Assembly: GCA_905235755.1 (NCBI GenBank)
Contig: CAJONA010000067.1
Location: 1 to 7,078 of the forward strand
Length of the DNA: 7,078 nucleotides
DNA from: an uncultured Clostridia bacterium
GTDB taxonomy: Bacteria; Bacillota; Clostridia; Oscillospirales; CAG-272
Direction: 5' to 3'
The stretch's first letter is position 1. Every line of letters begins with the position of its first letter. The notes beneath the pieces are model-generated. The model worked only from the letters and a program-made list of their open reading frames with translations. It did not search any database and was not told the origin of the DNA. The translations under genes were made by a program, and so were the position numbers. Shown here in pieces: positions 1 to 5,104 of the stretch.

Positions 1-291
1 GTCGTCGTTCATACGAAAATATTCGGGGTGAGCGGAGAACAGCTCGCGCGGAAGAAGATACCCCATCGCGTGAAATTCGTACTCGATTTCAAGCCCTATG
101 CTCTTTGCATAGTCGATAAGCGAGCGATACTCCGGCGTTTTGAGCCATTCGAGCATTTCGGCAAGCGTTTCAGGTGCGCGTTTTCCGCCGCGCGGATGCA
201 GCGCGAGCGCGTCGTATCCGAGCGTTTTTGCGCGGTCGATCCATTTTTTTGTAAGTTCCTCGGGGTGAATTAAAATCGAAGTCTTGTTCAT
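1..291 (-). CDS. DUF4838-like / glycosidase-associated protein, N-terminal 97 residues (3' end outside window)
   Basis: The open frame runs from an ATG at 291 to the left edge without a stop. The protein starts MNKTSILIHPEELTKKW and has no signal peptide, so it is probably cytoplasmic. At about residues 78-95 it reads EYEFHAMGYLLPRELFSAHP, followed by EYFRMNDD. This His-then-LLP-then-HPEYF pattern is what I associate with DUF4838 proteins, which resemble alpha-glucuronidase-type glycosidases and occur in polysaccharide-utilisation loci. That family call is recognition, not a search, and the catalytic part lies outside the window. The start is supported by GGAGG at 300-304, 8 nt upstream, and by a consensus promoter further up. 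It is transcribed divergently from the GH39 gene and probably belongs to the same sugar regulon. Another TIM-barrel glycosidase family is possible. Confidence 0.6.
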   Translation of the reverse strand, partial: MNKTSILIHPEELTKKWIDRAKTLGYDALALHPRGGKRAPETLAEMLEWLKTPEYRSLIDYAKSIGLEIEYEFHAMGYLLPRELFSAHPEYFRMNDD

Positions 292-310
292 TTTTATTTC
301 CTCCGATAAA

Positions 311-339
311 ATTATAACTTGTATTCTTGTTTCTGTCAA
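311..339 (-). promoter_or_regulatory. Sigma-A promoter for the leftward DUF4838-like gene
   Basis: On the minus strand, TTGACA (334-339) and TATAAT (311-316) are separated by exactly 17 nt. Both hexamers match the sigma-A/sigma-70 consensus fully. Transcription should begin near 304, which would leave a very short leader before GGAGG (300-304) and the ATG at 291, so the exact start site needs mapping. The -35 box lies 8 bp from the -35 box of the divergent promoter. Confidence 0.8.
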
Positions 340-346
340 CCGTTCA

Positions 347-367
347 CTTGACAAAAAAGCTGTCAAG
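347..367. promoter_or_regulatory. Inverted repeat CTTGACA-N7-TGTCAAG overlapping the plus-strand promoter (candidate operator)
   Basis: CTTGACA (347-353) and TGTCAAG (361-367) form a perfect 7-bp inverted repeat with a 7-nt spacer. The left arm contains the -35 box of the GH39 promoter, and the right arm sits in its -35/-10 spacer. A third half-site, TGTCAA (334-339), is the -35 box of the opposite promoter. A repressor bound here would block the GH39 promoter directly. The sequence shows only the symmetry; no regulator gene is visible in the window and its identity is unknown. Confidence 0.45.
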
Positions 368-376
368 ATGTATACT
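348..376 (+). promoter_or_regulatory. Sigma-A promoter for the GH39 gene
   Basis: TTGACA (348-353) and TATACT (371-376) are separated by 17 nt: a perfect -35 box and a 5/6 -10 box. Transcription should start near 383, about 22 nt before the ATG at 405, with GAGG at 396-399 as the ribosome site. Confidence 0.8.
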
Positions 377-404
377 TACATCAAAATAAAACGCCGAGGT
401 GTTT

Positions 405-1884
405 ATGAGAAAAATAGATATAAACGCAAAAAACATAAAGGGAAAACTCGATAAATTCTATCTCGGATGTATCGGTGCGGGGCGTGCGGGCGAGGTCATG
501 AGACACGTGCCGTCAAAACAGCTCGATATGCTTTTGCGCGATATTCCGTTCGGATATATACGTTTTCGGGCTGTTCCACGAAGAGATGGGAGTTGTCAAG
601 CGCAGCGAAAGCGGTAAACTCGAATTCTTTTTCGGGTATGTCGATATGCTCTTCGATATGCTCATTGAAAAGAACATCCGTCCGATAGTCGAGCTCGGAC
701 TTATGCCCGACTGCATGGCGAAAGAAAAAGAATACGTCTTTTGGTGGAAAATGAACAAATCTATGCCAAGAGACGTCGGCGAGTGGCGCGAGCTTATTTT
801 TGCGCTTGTGCGTCATATCACCGAAAGATACGGCGAGGACGAGGTGAAAAAGTGGTATTTTGAGGTATGGAACGAGCCTAACCATCCGAGCTTTTTCACG
901 GAATACAAAAACATCAACGCGTATTTTGCGCTTTACGACGCCGCGGCTTTTGCTATAAAGGAAGTATGCAAAGATTACCGCGTCGGCGGACCTGCAACGG
1001 CAGGTATGGTATGGATAAATGAGTTCATCGCTCACTGCGCGGAGAATAATGTTCCGGTTGATTTTGTATCAAGCCATTCATACGGAATAAAAGGCGATTT
1101 CGATCCCGACGGAAAGGCGATAGTGTATCTTCCGAATGCCGAAAAGGTTTCAAACGAGATACGGATATACGGCGATATATGCCACAAAAACGAACTCGAA
1201 TTTATCGTCACGGAGTGGTCGAGTTCATTTTCATCAACTGATTTCATACACGACAGCTATTTTAACGCAGCGTATATTATTCACAATATAAAGCGCAGCG
1301 AAGGCTATGCCGATATGATGTCATACTGGACGTATACCGATATTTTTGAGGAAAACGGCATACCGACGCGACCGTTTCACGGCGGATTCGGGCTCATAAA
1401 CATAAATTCGATACCGAAAGCATCATATTATGCGTACAAATTTCTTGCGTCTCTTTATGAAGATGAGCTTTTTTGCGATGACGAGTGCTGTTATGCCACA
1501 TCATCAAACGGGAGCGTGCGTCTGCTTATTTGGAATATAAAAAAGCCCGACGGCGATCGGACTGATGATCGCGCATATTTCGGCTCAAATCCCGCGCAAA
1601 AGAAAATCGATCGCGTTACTCTTAAAATTTCGGGCTTTGACGGGGCGCACGCGTATACCGTTTCCGTAAAGTCCATCGGACACGGCAAATGCGACGCATA
1701 CACCGAGTATCTCAGCCGCGGCGCTAATGATGATTTGAGCAGGGAAGAAACGGCAGAAATAATCGAGGCGACAAAACCGATCGAAAATTCATTTTCGATG
1801 TTGTCCGATGAAAACGGTACGCTTGTATTTTCTCTGGATCAATGGGAAAACGGCGTGGATTTTATAGAAATAAGAAAAACGTAA
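405..1884 (+). pseudogene. GH39-family beta-xylosidase-like glycoside hydrolase, frameshifted near 567
   Basis: This encodes a retaining glycosidase of family GH39 (beta-xylosidase type), which would release xylose from xylo-oligosaccharides. It is probably cytoplasmic, as no signal peptide is seen. The first frame (405-566) gives CIGAGRAGEVMRHVPSKQ and ends GYIRF. The rest (568-1884) continues GLFHEEMGVVK, VELGLMP, FWWKMN and ERYG. It includes YFEVWNEPN with the acid/base Glu (codon 874-876) and FIVTEWSSS with the nucleophile Glu (codon 1213-1215), then a C-terminal beta-rich region. The family motif RFHG is expected at the junction, but only CGT TTT C GGG is present, consistent with loss of two bases (the rest of a His codon). 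With those restored the product is about 493 residues, normal for GH39. As written, translation stops at 615-617. ATG 405 is preferred over GTG 399 because GAGG at 396-399 is then spaced 5 nt away. It may be a real pseudogene, an assembly error, or less likely programmed slippage. Confidence 0.85.
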
Positions 1885-1912
1885 AAGCCGCTTCAAAAAT
1901 GAAGCGGCTTTT
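1883..1912 (+). terminator. Rho-independent terminator after the GH39 gene
   Basis: A perfect 12-bp stem pairs 1883-1894 with 1901-1912 around a 6-nt A-rich loop. GC-rich core AGCCGCTTC and a closing TTTT are visible. The stem begins inside the TAA stop codon (1882-1884). The T-run is short and lies within the stem. Confidence 0.8.
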
Positions 1913-1978
1913 CTATCCGTTATCTTATTTAATGACGGCGTATTATATGCAAAGTCATGTTTTTTCAATATCTCATAA
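1913..1978. other. Short spacer between converging terminators
   Basis: This AT-rich stretch lies between the plus-strand GH39 terminator and the minus-strand terminator of the Nudix remnant. I see no gene, promoter or repeat in it. Confidence 0.5.
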
Positions 1979-2007
1979 AGAAAAAACGCCTTTCAGTCCG
2001 AAAGGCG
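1979..2007 (-). terminator. Rho-independent terminator at the end of the Nudix remnant
   Basis: Read on the minus strand, CGCCTTTC (2000-2007) pairs with GAAAGGCG (1987-1994) around a 5-nt loop and is followed by TTTTTT and further T-rich sequence (1977-1986). The TGA stop of the Nudix remnant (1993-1995) lies inside the stem, so this terminator belonged to that gene when it was intact. Confidence 0.8.
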
Positions 2008-2184
2008 CAAATTTTTAAGTGCAGTGTATTCTCTGAGGTATGAACCGCGCTTTTCCTCGCTGATGCTTGCATAATCCTGATAGCGCGAGAACATATCCAT
2101 TGCCTTTTGCAGTGGCATCCATTGAGGTTCAAGACCGCGTTCTTTCTCTGATTCTGTCAGATTTATCTTCCCATTGCCTGTCAT
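1993..2184 (-). pseudogene. C-terminal remnant of a Nudix hydrolase (about 63 residues)
   Basis: The remaining frame reads MTGNGKINLTESEKERGLEP, then QWMPLQKAMDMF and finally EEKRGSYLREYTALKNL. I recognise this as the tail of a Firmicute Nudix hydrolase subfamily, the part that follows the Nudix box: the 'E-x-G-L-E-P-x-W-x-P-L-x-x-A' segment and the C-terminal 'LREYTAL' helix. The catalytic Nudix box and everything before it are missing. Upstream of the nominal ATG (2182-2184) the frame meets a stop at once (TGA, 9 nt upstream), and there is no ribosome site, so it is probably untranslated. The preceding minus-strand bases can be read as a shifted 'LESE', suggesting a further small frameshift before the truncation point. 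It differs in sequence from the neighbouring intact Nudix gene and is not a simple duplicate. A natural mini-protein is possible but unlikely. Confidence 0.7.
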
Positions 2185-2201
2185 TCGCTTTCAAGTAAAG
2201 G

Positions 2202-2247
2202 ACTACCCAAAAGGTACGAAACCTAACTAAAACTACCTAAAAGGTAC
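2202..2247. repeat. Two near-identical 16-bp palindromic repeats at exactly 30-bp spacing
   Basis: ACTACCCAAAAGGTAC (2202-2217) recurs as ACTACCTAAAAGGTAC (2232-2247), 15 of 16 bases identical with starts 30 bp apart, close to three helical turns. The second copy has a perfect core TACCT-AAA-AGGTA; the first has one mismatch. This is the layout of a tandem regulator-binding site. On the minus strand it reads towards the Nudix remnant, but no intact gene follows it. The motif loosely resembles operators I associate with HxlR-family regulators, a weak recollection only. Confidence 0.55.
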
Positions 2248-2277
2248 AAGCCTGCTGCCTCTACAAACCGGAATTTG

Positions 2278-2766
2278 TCAAATTCTTTCGTCCGTTATAA
2301 TATGCTCTATTCCCGTATGTCTTGTTTGAAGATAGTCCTTCATAAAGGTCGGAAACGCTTTATAGGCGTCAAGTTTATCTATTGGCAACCAGTACATATT
2401 CTCTTTGACACCAAGCGTATAGCTATTGCTATTGAGCTTCTGCGTTCCTCTCGGCTTCATCAAATAATATAATGCCACTTCATGACAATCCATTCCTTTT
2501 AGAGAACCGACGTTCTCGTTAAAGAAATTCTCGTGTATGACAGCCAGATGATCCACTTCGTACTCGATGCCTGTTTCCTCAAACACCTCTCTCTTTACAG
2601 CATCTTCTGCGGTCTCACCCATGTGTACCGCTCCGCCAATTGAATAGTAGTAATCTTCTCTCTCGTTTCCCGCAAATAACACACAGCCATCCTCGACAAT
2701 GATTGCAGCCGCACGATATCTAAACCATTTGTTTTCTTTTCTTAATCCGCAATCGTATTCCATCAT
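2278..2766 (-). CDS. Nudix hydrolase (162 residues)
   Basis: This is a small cytosolic pyrophosphohydrolase that would cleave nucleoside diphosphate-linked substrates (X). The complete Nudix box GAVHMGETAEDAV followed by REVFEETGI spans residues 45-67 and fits G-x5-E-x7-R-E-V-x-E-E-x-G-I exactly, so the metal-binding glutamates (E60, E63, E64) are present. The N-terminal strand KWFRYRAAAIIVEDGCVLFA (residues 13-32) and the C-terminal YWLPIDKLDAYKAFPTF are typical. The frame stays open upstream to about 3012, but that part crosses the repeat array and tRNA-Trp and is not protein-like. I therefore start at ATG 2764-2766, with GGGGGA (2772-2777) 5 nt upstream; the adjacent ATG at 2761 is an alternative. 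The substrate cannot be told from sequence. It stands alone between a Nudix remnant and tRNA-Trp. Its codons look less CG-rich than those of glyQS or the PfkB gene, hinting at acquisition. Confidence 0.88.
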   Translation of the reverse strand: MMEYDCGLRKENKWFRYRAAAIIVEDGCVLFAGNEREDYYYSIGGAVHMGETAEDAVKREVFEETGIEYEVDHLAVIHENFFNENVGSLKGMDCHEVALYYLMKPRGTQKLNSNSYTLGVKENMYWLPIDKLDAYKAFPTFMKDYLQTRHTGIEHIITDERI

Positions 2767-2777
2767 TTCATTCCCCC

Positions 2778-2793
2778 ACAAATCCCGATTTGT
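2778..2793. promoter_or_regulatory. Perfect inverted repeat ACAAATC-CC-GATTTGT in the Nudix leader
   Basis: A 7-bp perfect inverted repeat with a 2-nt spacer lies between the candidate -10 box and the ribosome site of the Nudix gene. It could be an operator or a small 5' hairpin. A related sequence, ACAAA-CCGGAA-TTTGT (2263-2278), lies just past the gene's other end, so a cassette-boundary role is also possible. Function is unknown. Confidence 0.35.
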
Positions 2794-2797
2794 TTCG

Positions 2798-2826
2798 ATG
2801 GTACCATGCTTGTTTATGCCTGTAAA
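2798..2826 (-). promoter_or_regulatory. Candidate promoter for the Nudix gene
   Basis: On the minus strand, TTTACA (2821-2826, 5/6) and TACCAT (2798-2803, 4/6) are separated by 17 nt. The ATG at 2766 is about 32 nt beyond the -10 box. The -35 box touches the end of the repeat array. The -10 box is weak, so confidence is moderate. Confidence 0.45.
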
Positions 2827-2952
2827 GTGATGTTTGCGCCGTTGCCGCAAAGTGAAGTGATATGTTCCGCTTACGTGCCGAAGGCGCACATCACTTGCGA
2901 AGCAAAAATCACGCCCGCATGGCACATCACGTTCTGCTTGCGGAACACATCG
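2827..2952. repeat. Hairpin array punctuated by GTGATGT-like heptamers
   Basis: Copies of a GTGATGT-like motif occur at 2827-2833 (exact), 2857-2864 (GTGATATG), 2888-2894 (exact, inverted), 2908-2912 (ATCAC, partial), 2924-2930 (exact, inverted) and 2947-2952 (ACATCG, partial). Short palindromes fill the gaps: TTTGCG/CGCAAA (2833-2851), GTGC/GCAC (2875-2889), TTGC-GAA-GCAA (2895-2905), GCC/GGC (2913-2923) and GTTC/GAAC (2931-2946). GCACATCAC is repeated exactly at 2886 and 2922. A larger 11/12 inverted repeat joins 2859-2870 with 2940-2951. No reading frame makes sense here. It looks like a non-coding palindromic repeat element of the kind scattered in clostridial genomes, possibly mobile. 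Confidence 0.6.
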
Positions 2953-2955
2953 TTG

Positions 2956-2983
2956 AAAAAAGCACGCTATCGCGTGCTTTTTT
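2956..2983 (-). terminator. Rho-independent terminator of the tRNA operon
   Basis: A perfect 12-bp stem pairs 2956-2967 (AAAAAAGCACGC) with 2972-2983 around the loop TATC. On the minus strand the hairpin begins one base after the CCA end of tRNA-Trp and ends in TTTTTT. The A/T arms make it symmetrical, so it could also work on the other strand. Confidence 0.85.
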
Positions 2984-2984
2984 C

Positions 2985-3060
2985 TGGCAGGGGCAGAAAG
3001 ATTCGAACTCACGACCCACGGTTTTGGAGACCGGTACTCTACCAGCTGAGCTATACCCCT
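2985..3060 (-). tRNA. tRNA-Trp (CCA anticodon)
   Basis: The 76-nt gene folds as a cloverleaf: acceptor AGGGGTA/TGCCCCT, D arm GCTC...GAGT, anticodon loop CTCCAAA with anticodon CCA, T loop TTCGAAT, discriminator G and encoded CCA. The acceptor, anticodon loop and discriminator match the usual Firmicute tRNA-Trp. Two stem positions do not pair: C27 with U43 (3034 and 3018) and U50 with U64 (3011 and 2997), with a G-U next to the latter. It should still be charged, but the T stem is weak. It is the second gene of a two-tRNA transcript. Confidence 0.95.
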
Positions 3061-3066
3061 ATGTTA

Positions 3067-3109
3067 AAGGCGGCTATTGCCGCCTTCGATATTTTGCGGC
3101 TTACGCCGC
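3067..3109 (-). other. Two stem-loops in the spacer between the tRNA genes
   Basis: AAGGCGGC (3067-3074) pairs with GCCGCCTT (3079-3086) around a 4-nt loop, and GCGGC (3096-3100) pairs with GCCGC (3105-3109) around TTAC. Neither is followed by a strong T-run on the minus strand, so they are more likely spacer or processing hairpins than full terminators. Confidence 0.5.
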
Positions 3110-3111
3110 TC

Positions 3112-3188
3112 TGGTGGGCCTTTAGGGACTCGAACCCCAGACCAACCGGTTATGAGCCGGTTGCTCTAACCAACTGAGCTAAAGGCCC
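3112..3188 (-). tRNA. tRNA with CAT anticodon (elongator Met or Ile2)
   Basis: The 77-nt gene folds cleanly: acceptor GGGCCTT/AAGGCCC, D arm GCTC-AGTTGGTTA-GAGC, anticodon stem ACCGG/CCGGT with loop CTCATAA, T loop TTCGAGT, discriminator A and encoded CCA. A CAT anticodon means either methionine or, if TilS modifies C34 to lysidine, isoleucine AUA. The body resembles the Firmicute type beginning GGxCCTTTAGCTCAG, which I associate with tRNA-Ile2, but sequence alone does not settle it. The pairing bases 1-72 exclude initiator tRNA. Confidence 0.92.
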
Positions 3189-3204
3189 GCGCTGACACCG
3201 TATA

Positions 3205-3233
3205 ATTTTATCACTTACACGGTGCTTTGTCAA
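3205..3233 (-). promoter_or_regulatory. Sigma-A promoter of the tRNA operon
   Basis: On the minus strand, TTGACA (3228-3233, perfect) and TAAAAT (3205-3210, 5/6) are 17 nt apart. The start site should be near 3198, about 10 nt before the first tRNA. The inverted repeat CACCGT/ACGGTG (3196-3201 and 3219-3224) spans the -10 box. It sits directly after glyQS, where I see no convincing terminator, so glyQS transcripts may also read into the tRNAs. Confidence 0.8.
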
Positions 3234-3253
3234 GCGTTTTTTTGAAATTTTTA

Positions 3254-4651
3254 TTAAAATTCCATTCTTTTTTCAATATAGGATGCGATGTCCTCTATTT
3301 TTATGCGCTCCTGCTGCATAGTATCTCTGTCGCGCACCGTTACGCAGCCGTCGTTTTCCGAATCAAAATCGTATGTGATGCAATATGGCGTGCCTATCTC
3401 GTCCTCGCGGCGATAGCGCTTGCCGATAGAGCCCGTTTCGTCGAAATCGGTGGGGAAGCGCTTTGAAAGTTCGTCGTGTATTTCAAGCGCTTTTTCGCTG
3501 AGCTTCTTTGAAAGCGGAAGCACAGCCGCTTTGAACGGAGCAAGCGCCGGATGCAGATGAAGCACCGTGCGCGTATCTCCGTCGCCGAGATCCTCCTCGT
3601 CATACGCGTCGCAAAGGAACGCGAGGAACGAACGCTCTACGCCGAGCGACGGCTCGATGACGTACGGAATGTATCTTGCGTTCTTTTCCTGATCGAAATA
3701 TGTGAGGTCTTTGCCCGACGTCGTCTGGTGCTGCGTAAGGTCGTAATCCGTGCGGTCCGCGATGCCCCAAAGCTCGCCCCATCCGAACGGGAACAAAAAT
3801 TCAAAGTCCGTCGTCGCCTTTGAATAGAAGCAAAGTTCCTCGGGCGAATGATCGCGCAGGCGCAGATGATCCTCGGTCATACCGAGAGAGATGAGCCAAT
3901 CCTTGCAGAACGAGCGCCAGTATTTGAACCATTCGAGGTCCGTGTCGGGCTCGCAGAAAAATTCGAGCTCCATCTGCTCGAATTCGCGCACACGGAAAAT
4001 AAAGTTGCCCGGAGTTATCTCGTTGCGGAACGATTTGCCTATCTGACCTATTCCGAACGGGAGCTTCTTGCGCGTCGTGCGCTGGACGTTTACAAAGTTG
4101 ACGAATATGCCCTGAGCCGTCTCCGGACGCAGATAGACCGTGTTTTTCGCGTCTTCCGTGACGCCCTGGAACGTTTTGAACATCAGGTTGAACTGACGAA
4201 TATCTGTAAAATTATGCTTGCCGCAAGTCGGGCAGGGGATGTTTTTCTCCTCGATGAAATCCTTCATCTCGGACTGTGTGAACGAATCTATCGGCTTTGC
4301 AAGCTCTGTGCCGCTCTCGGCGCACCAGTCCTCGATAAGTTTATCGGCGCGGAAGCGCTCTTTGCACTCGCGGCAATCCATCAACGGATCGGAAAAGCCG
4401 CCGAGATGTCCAGACGCCACCCATGTCTGCGGATTCATAAGTATCGCGCTGTCAAGACCGACGTTGTATTTGTTTTCCTGCACAAATTTTTTCCACCAAG
4501 CGCGTTTGATGTTGTTTTTCATCTCGACGCCGAGCGGACCGTAATCCCACGTATTTGCGAGGCCGCCGTATATCTCGGAGCCCGCGAATATAAAGCCGCG
4601 GCCTTTGCACAGAGCGACGATTTTTTCCATTGTTTTTGCTGATTGTTCCAT
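3254..4651 (-). CDS. glyQS: Glycine--tRNA ligase, single-chain alpha2 type (465 residues)
   Basis: This cytosolic class II synthetase attaches glycine to tRNA-Gly. The protein follows the Bacillus-type enzyme end to end: RGFIFAGSEIYGGLANTWDY (18-37), a putative zinc site with cysteines C93, C96, C140 and C143 (CRECK and CPTCGK), RPETAQGIF (175-183), motif 2 around FRNEITPGNFIFRVREFEQ (208-226), motif 3 EPSLGVERSFLAFL (333-346) and the C-terminal anticodon-binding domain from about LAPFKAAVLPL (370-380). Length is normal for the alpha2 form, which is unrelated in layout to the two-subunit GlyQ/GlyS type. ATG 4651 is preferred because GGAG (4659-4662) is 7 nt upstream and the first residues align with known starts. 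It is last in an operon, 15 nt after ruvX. No T-box leader fits in that gap. Confidence 0.97.
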   Translation of the reverse strand: MEQSAKTMEKIVALCKGRGFIFAGSEIYGGLANTWDYGPLGVEMKNNIKRAWWKKFVQENKYNVGLDSAILMNPQTWVASGHLGGFSDPLMDCRECKERFRADKLIEDWCAESGTELAKPIDSFTQSEMKDFIEEKNIPCPTCGKHNFTDIRQFNLMFKTFQGVTEDAKNTVYLRPETAQGIFVNFVNVQRTTRKKLPFGIGQIGKSFRNEITPGNFIFRVREFEQMELEFFCEPDTDLEWFKYWRSFCKDWLISLGMTEDHLRLRDHSPEELCFYSKATTDFEFLFPFGWGELWGIADRTDYDLTQHQTTSGKDLTYFDQEKNARYIPYVIEPSLGVERSFLAFLCDAYDEEDLGDGDTRTVLHLHPALAPFKAAVLPLSKKLSEKALEIHDELSKRFPTDFDETGSIGKRYRREDEIGTPYCITYDFDSENDGCVTVRDRDTMQQERIKIEDIASYIEKRMEF

Positions 4652-4666
4652 AATAACACTCCAAAT

Positions 4667-5104
4667 TTATGACTTTTTGTTTTTTTGCTTGTCCATATAC
4701 CCTTGCAGGATAAGTTCTGCGGACAGGGAATCGACTATATTTTTTCTGTTTTTTGCTTTTATTCCCGAATCACCGAGAATGCCGTGCGCCATCACCGTCG
4801 TAAGCCGCTCGTCAAAAAATTCTATCGGTATGTCGGTGTGAGCGGATACGAGAGCGCCGAAATTATGACAAAGTTCGGATTTTTCTCCGCGAGATCCGTT
4901 CATATTTACCGGGTCGCCTATAACGATAAGCTCTGCGCCGATCTCTTCGGCTTTTTTTGCAACGTCGGCGGCGGCGCGTTCGATATTGTAGCTCTTTATA
5001 TTGCCCATTCCTACGGCGTACATGCCGAGGTCGTCCGAACGGGCAAGTCCCGTCCTCGCTGCGCCGAAATCGACGCCGAGGAGCTTTTTGATATCATTCA
5101 TCAT
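4667..5104 (-). CDS. ruvX: RuvX/YqgF family Holliday junction resolvase-like nuclease (145 residues)
   Basis: This is an RNase H-fold protein of the YqgF/RuvX family, linked to Holliday junction resolution and, in some bacteria, to 16S rRNA 5'-end processing. Family landmarks are in order: LLGVDFGAARTGLARSD (8-24) with the first catalytic Asp at D12, VIGDPVNMNGSRGEKSE (61-77), FFDERLTTVMAH (96-107) with E99 in the DER motif, and VDSLSAELILQGYMD (124-138) with the last acidic residue D125. The length is typical. The start ATG (5102-5104) overlaps the TGA of the PfkB-like gene (5104-5106) by one base, and I see no good ribosome site, so translation is probably coupled. A second ATG follows directly at 5099-5101. 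The lysine-rich tail KQKNKKS is unremarkable. Confidence 0.93.
   Translation of the reverse strand: MMNDIKKLLGVDFGAARTGLARSDDLGMYAVGMGNIKSYNIERAAADVAKKAEEIGAELIVIGDPVNMNGSRGEKSELCHNFGALVSAHTDIPIEFFDERLTTVMAHGILGDSGIKAKNRKNIVDSLSAELILQGYMDKQKNKKS

Noticed and set aside
334..348. A catabolite-control (cre) site between the divergent -35 boxes
   Set aside because: GTCAACCGTTCACT has the central CG and some flanking bases but lacks the leading TG of the cre consensus, so the match is too weak.
496..1035. A 179-codon minus-strand open frame opposite the GH39 gene
   Set aside because: It is antisense to clear GH39 coding sequence and shows no family motif.
2827..2952. CRISPR array
   Set aside because: The repeated unit is only about 7 nt, occurs in both orientations, and the intervals are palindromic and unequal; there are no cas genes.
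1985..2984. An integrated element using tRNA-Trp as attachment site
   Set aside because: I looked for a second copy of the tRNA-Trp 3' end and for an integrase in the interval and saw neither, so integration is not demonstrated.
2767..3012. N-terminal extension of the Nudix gene to an upstream start
   Set aside because: The extra residues would be encoded by the repeat array, the terminator and the tRNA-Trp end; the conserved domain starts at ATG 2766.
2806..3177. Plus-strand open frames containing KIRTHDPRFWRP and RDSNPRPTGYEPVALTN
   Set aside because: These are the familiar spurious translations of the antisense strand of tRNA genes, here tRNA-Trp and the CAT tRNA, and run through the terminator and repeat array.
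3848..4642. A 264-codon plus-strand open frame opposite glyQS
   Set aside because: It is fully antisense to a well-conserved gene, has no recognisable protein motif and no ribosome site, so it is a shadow frame.
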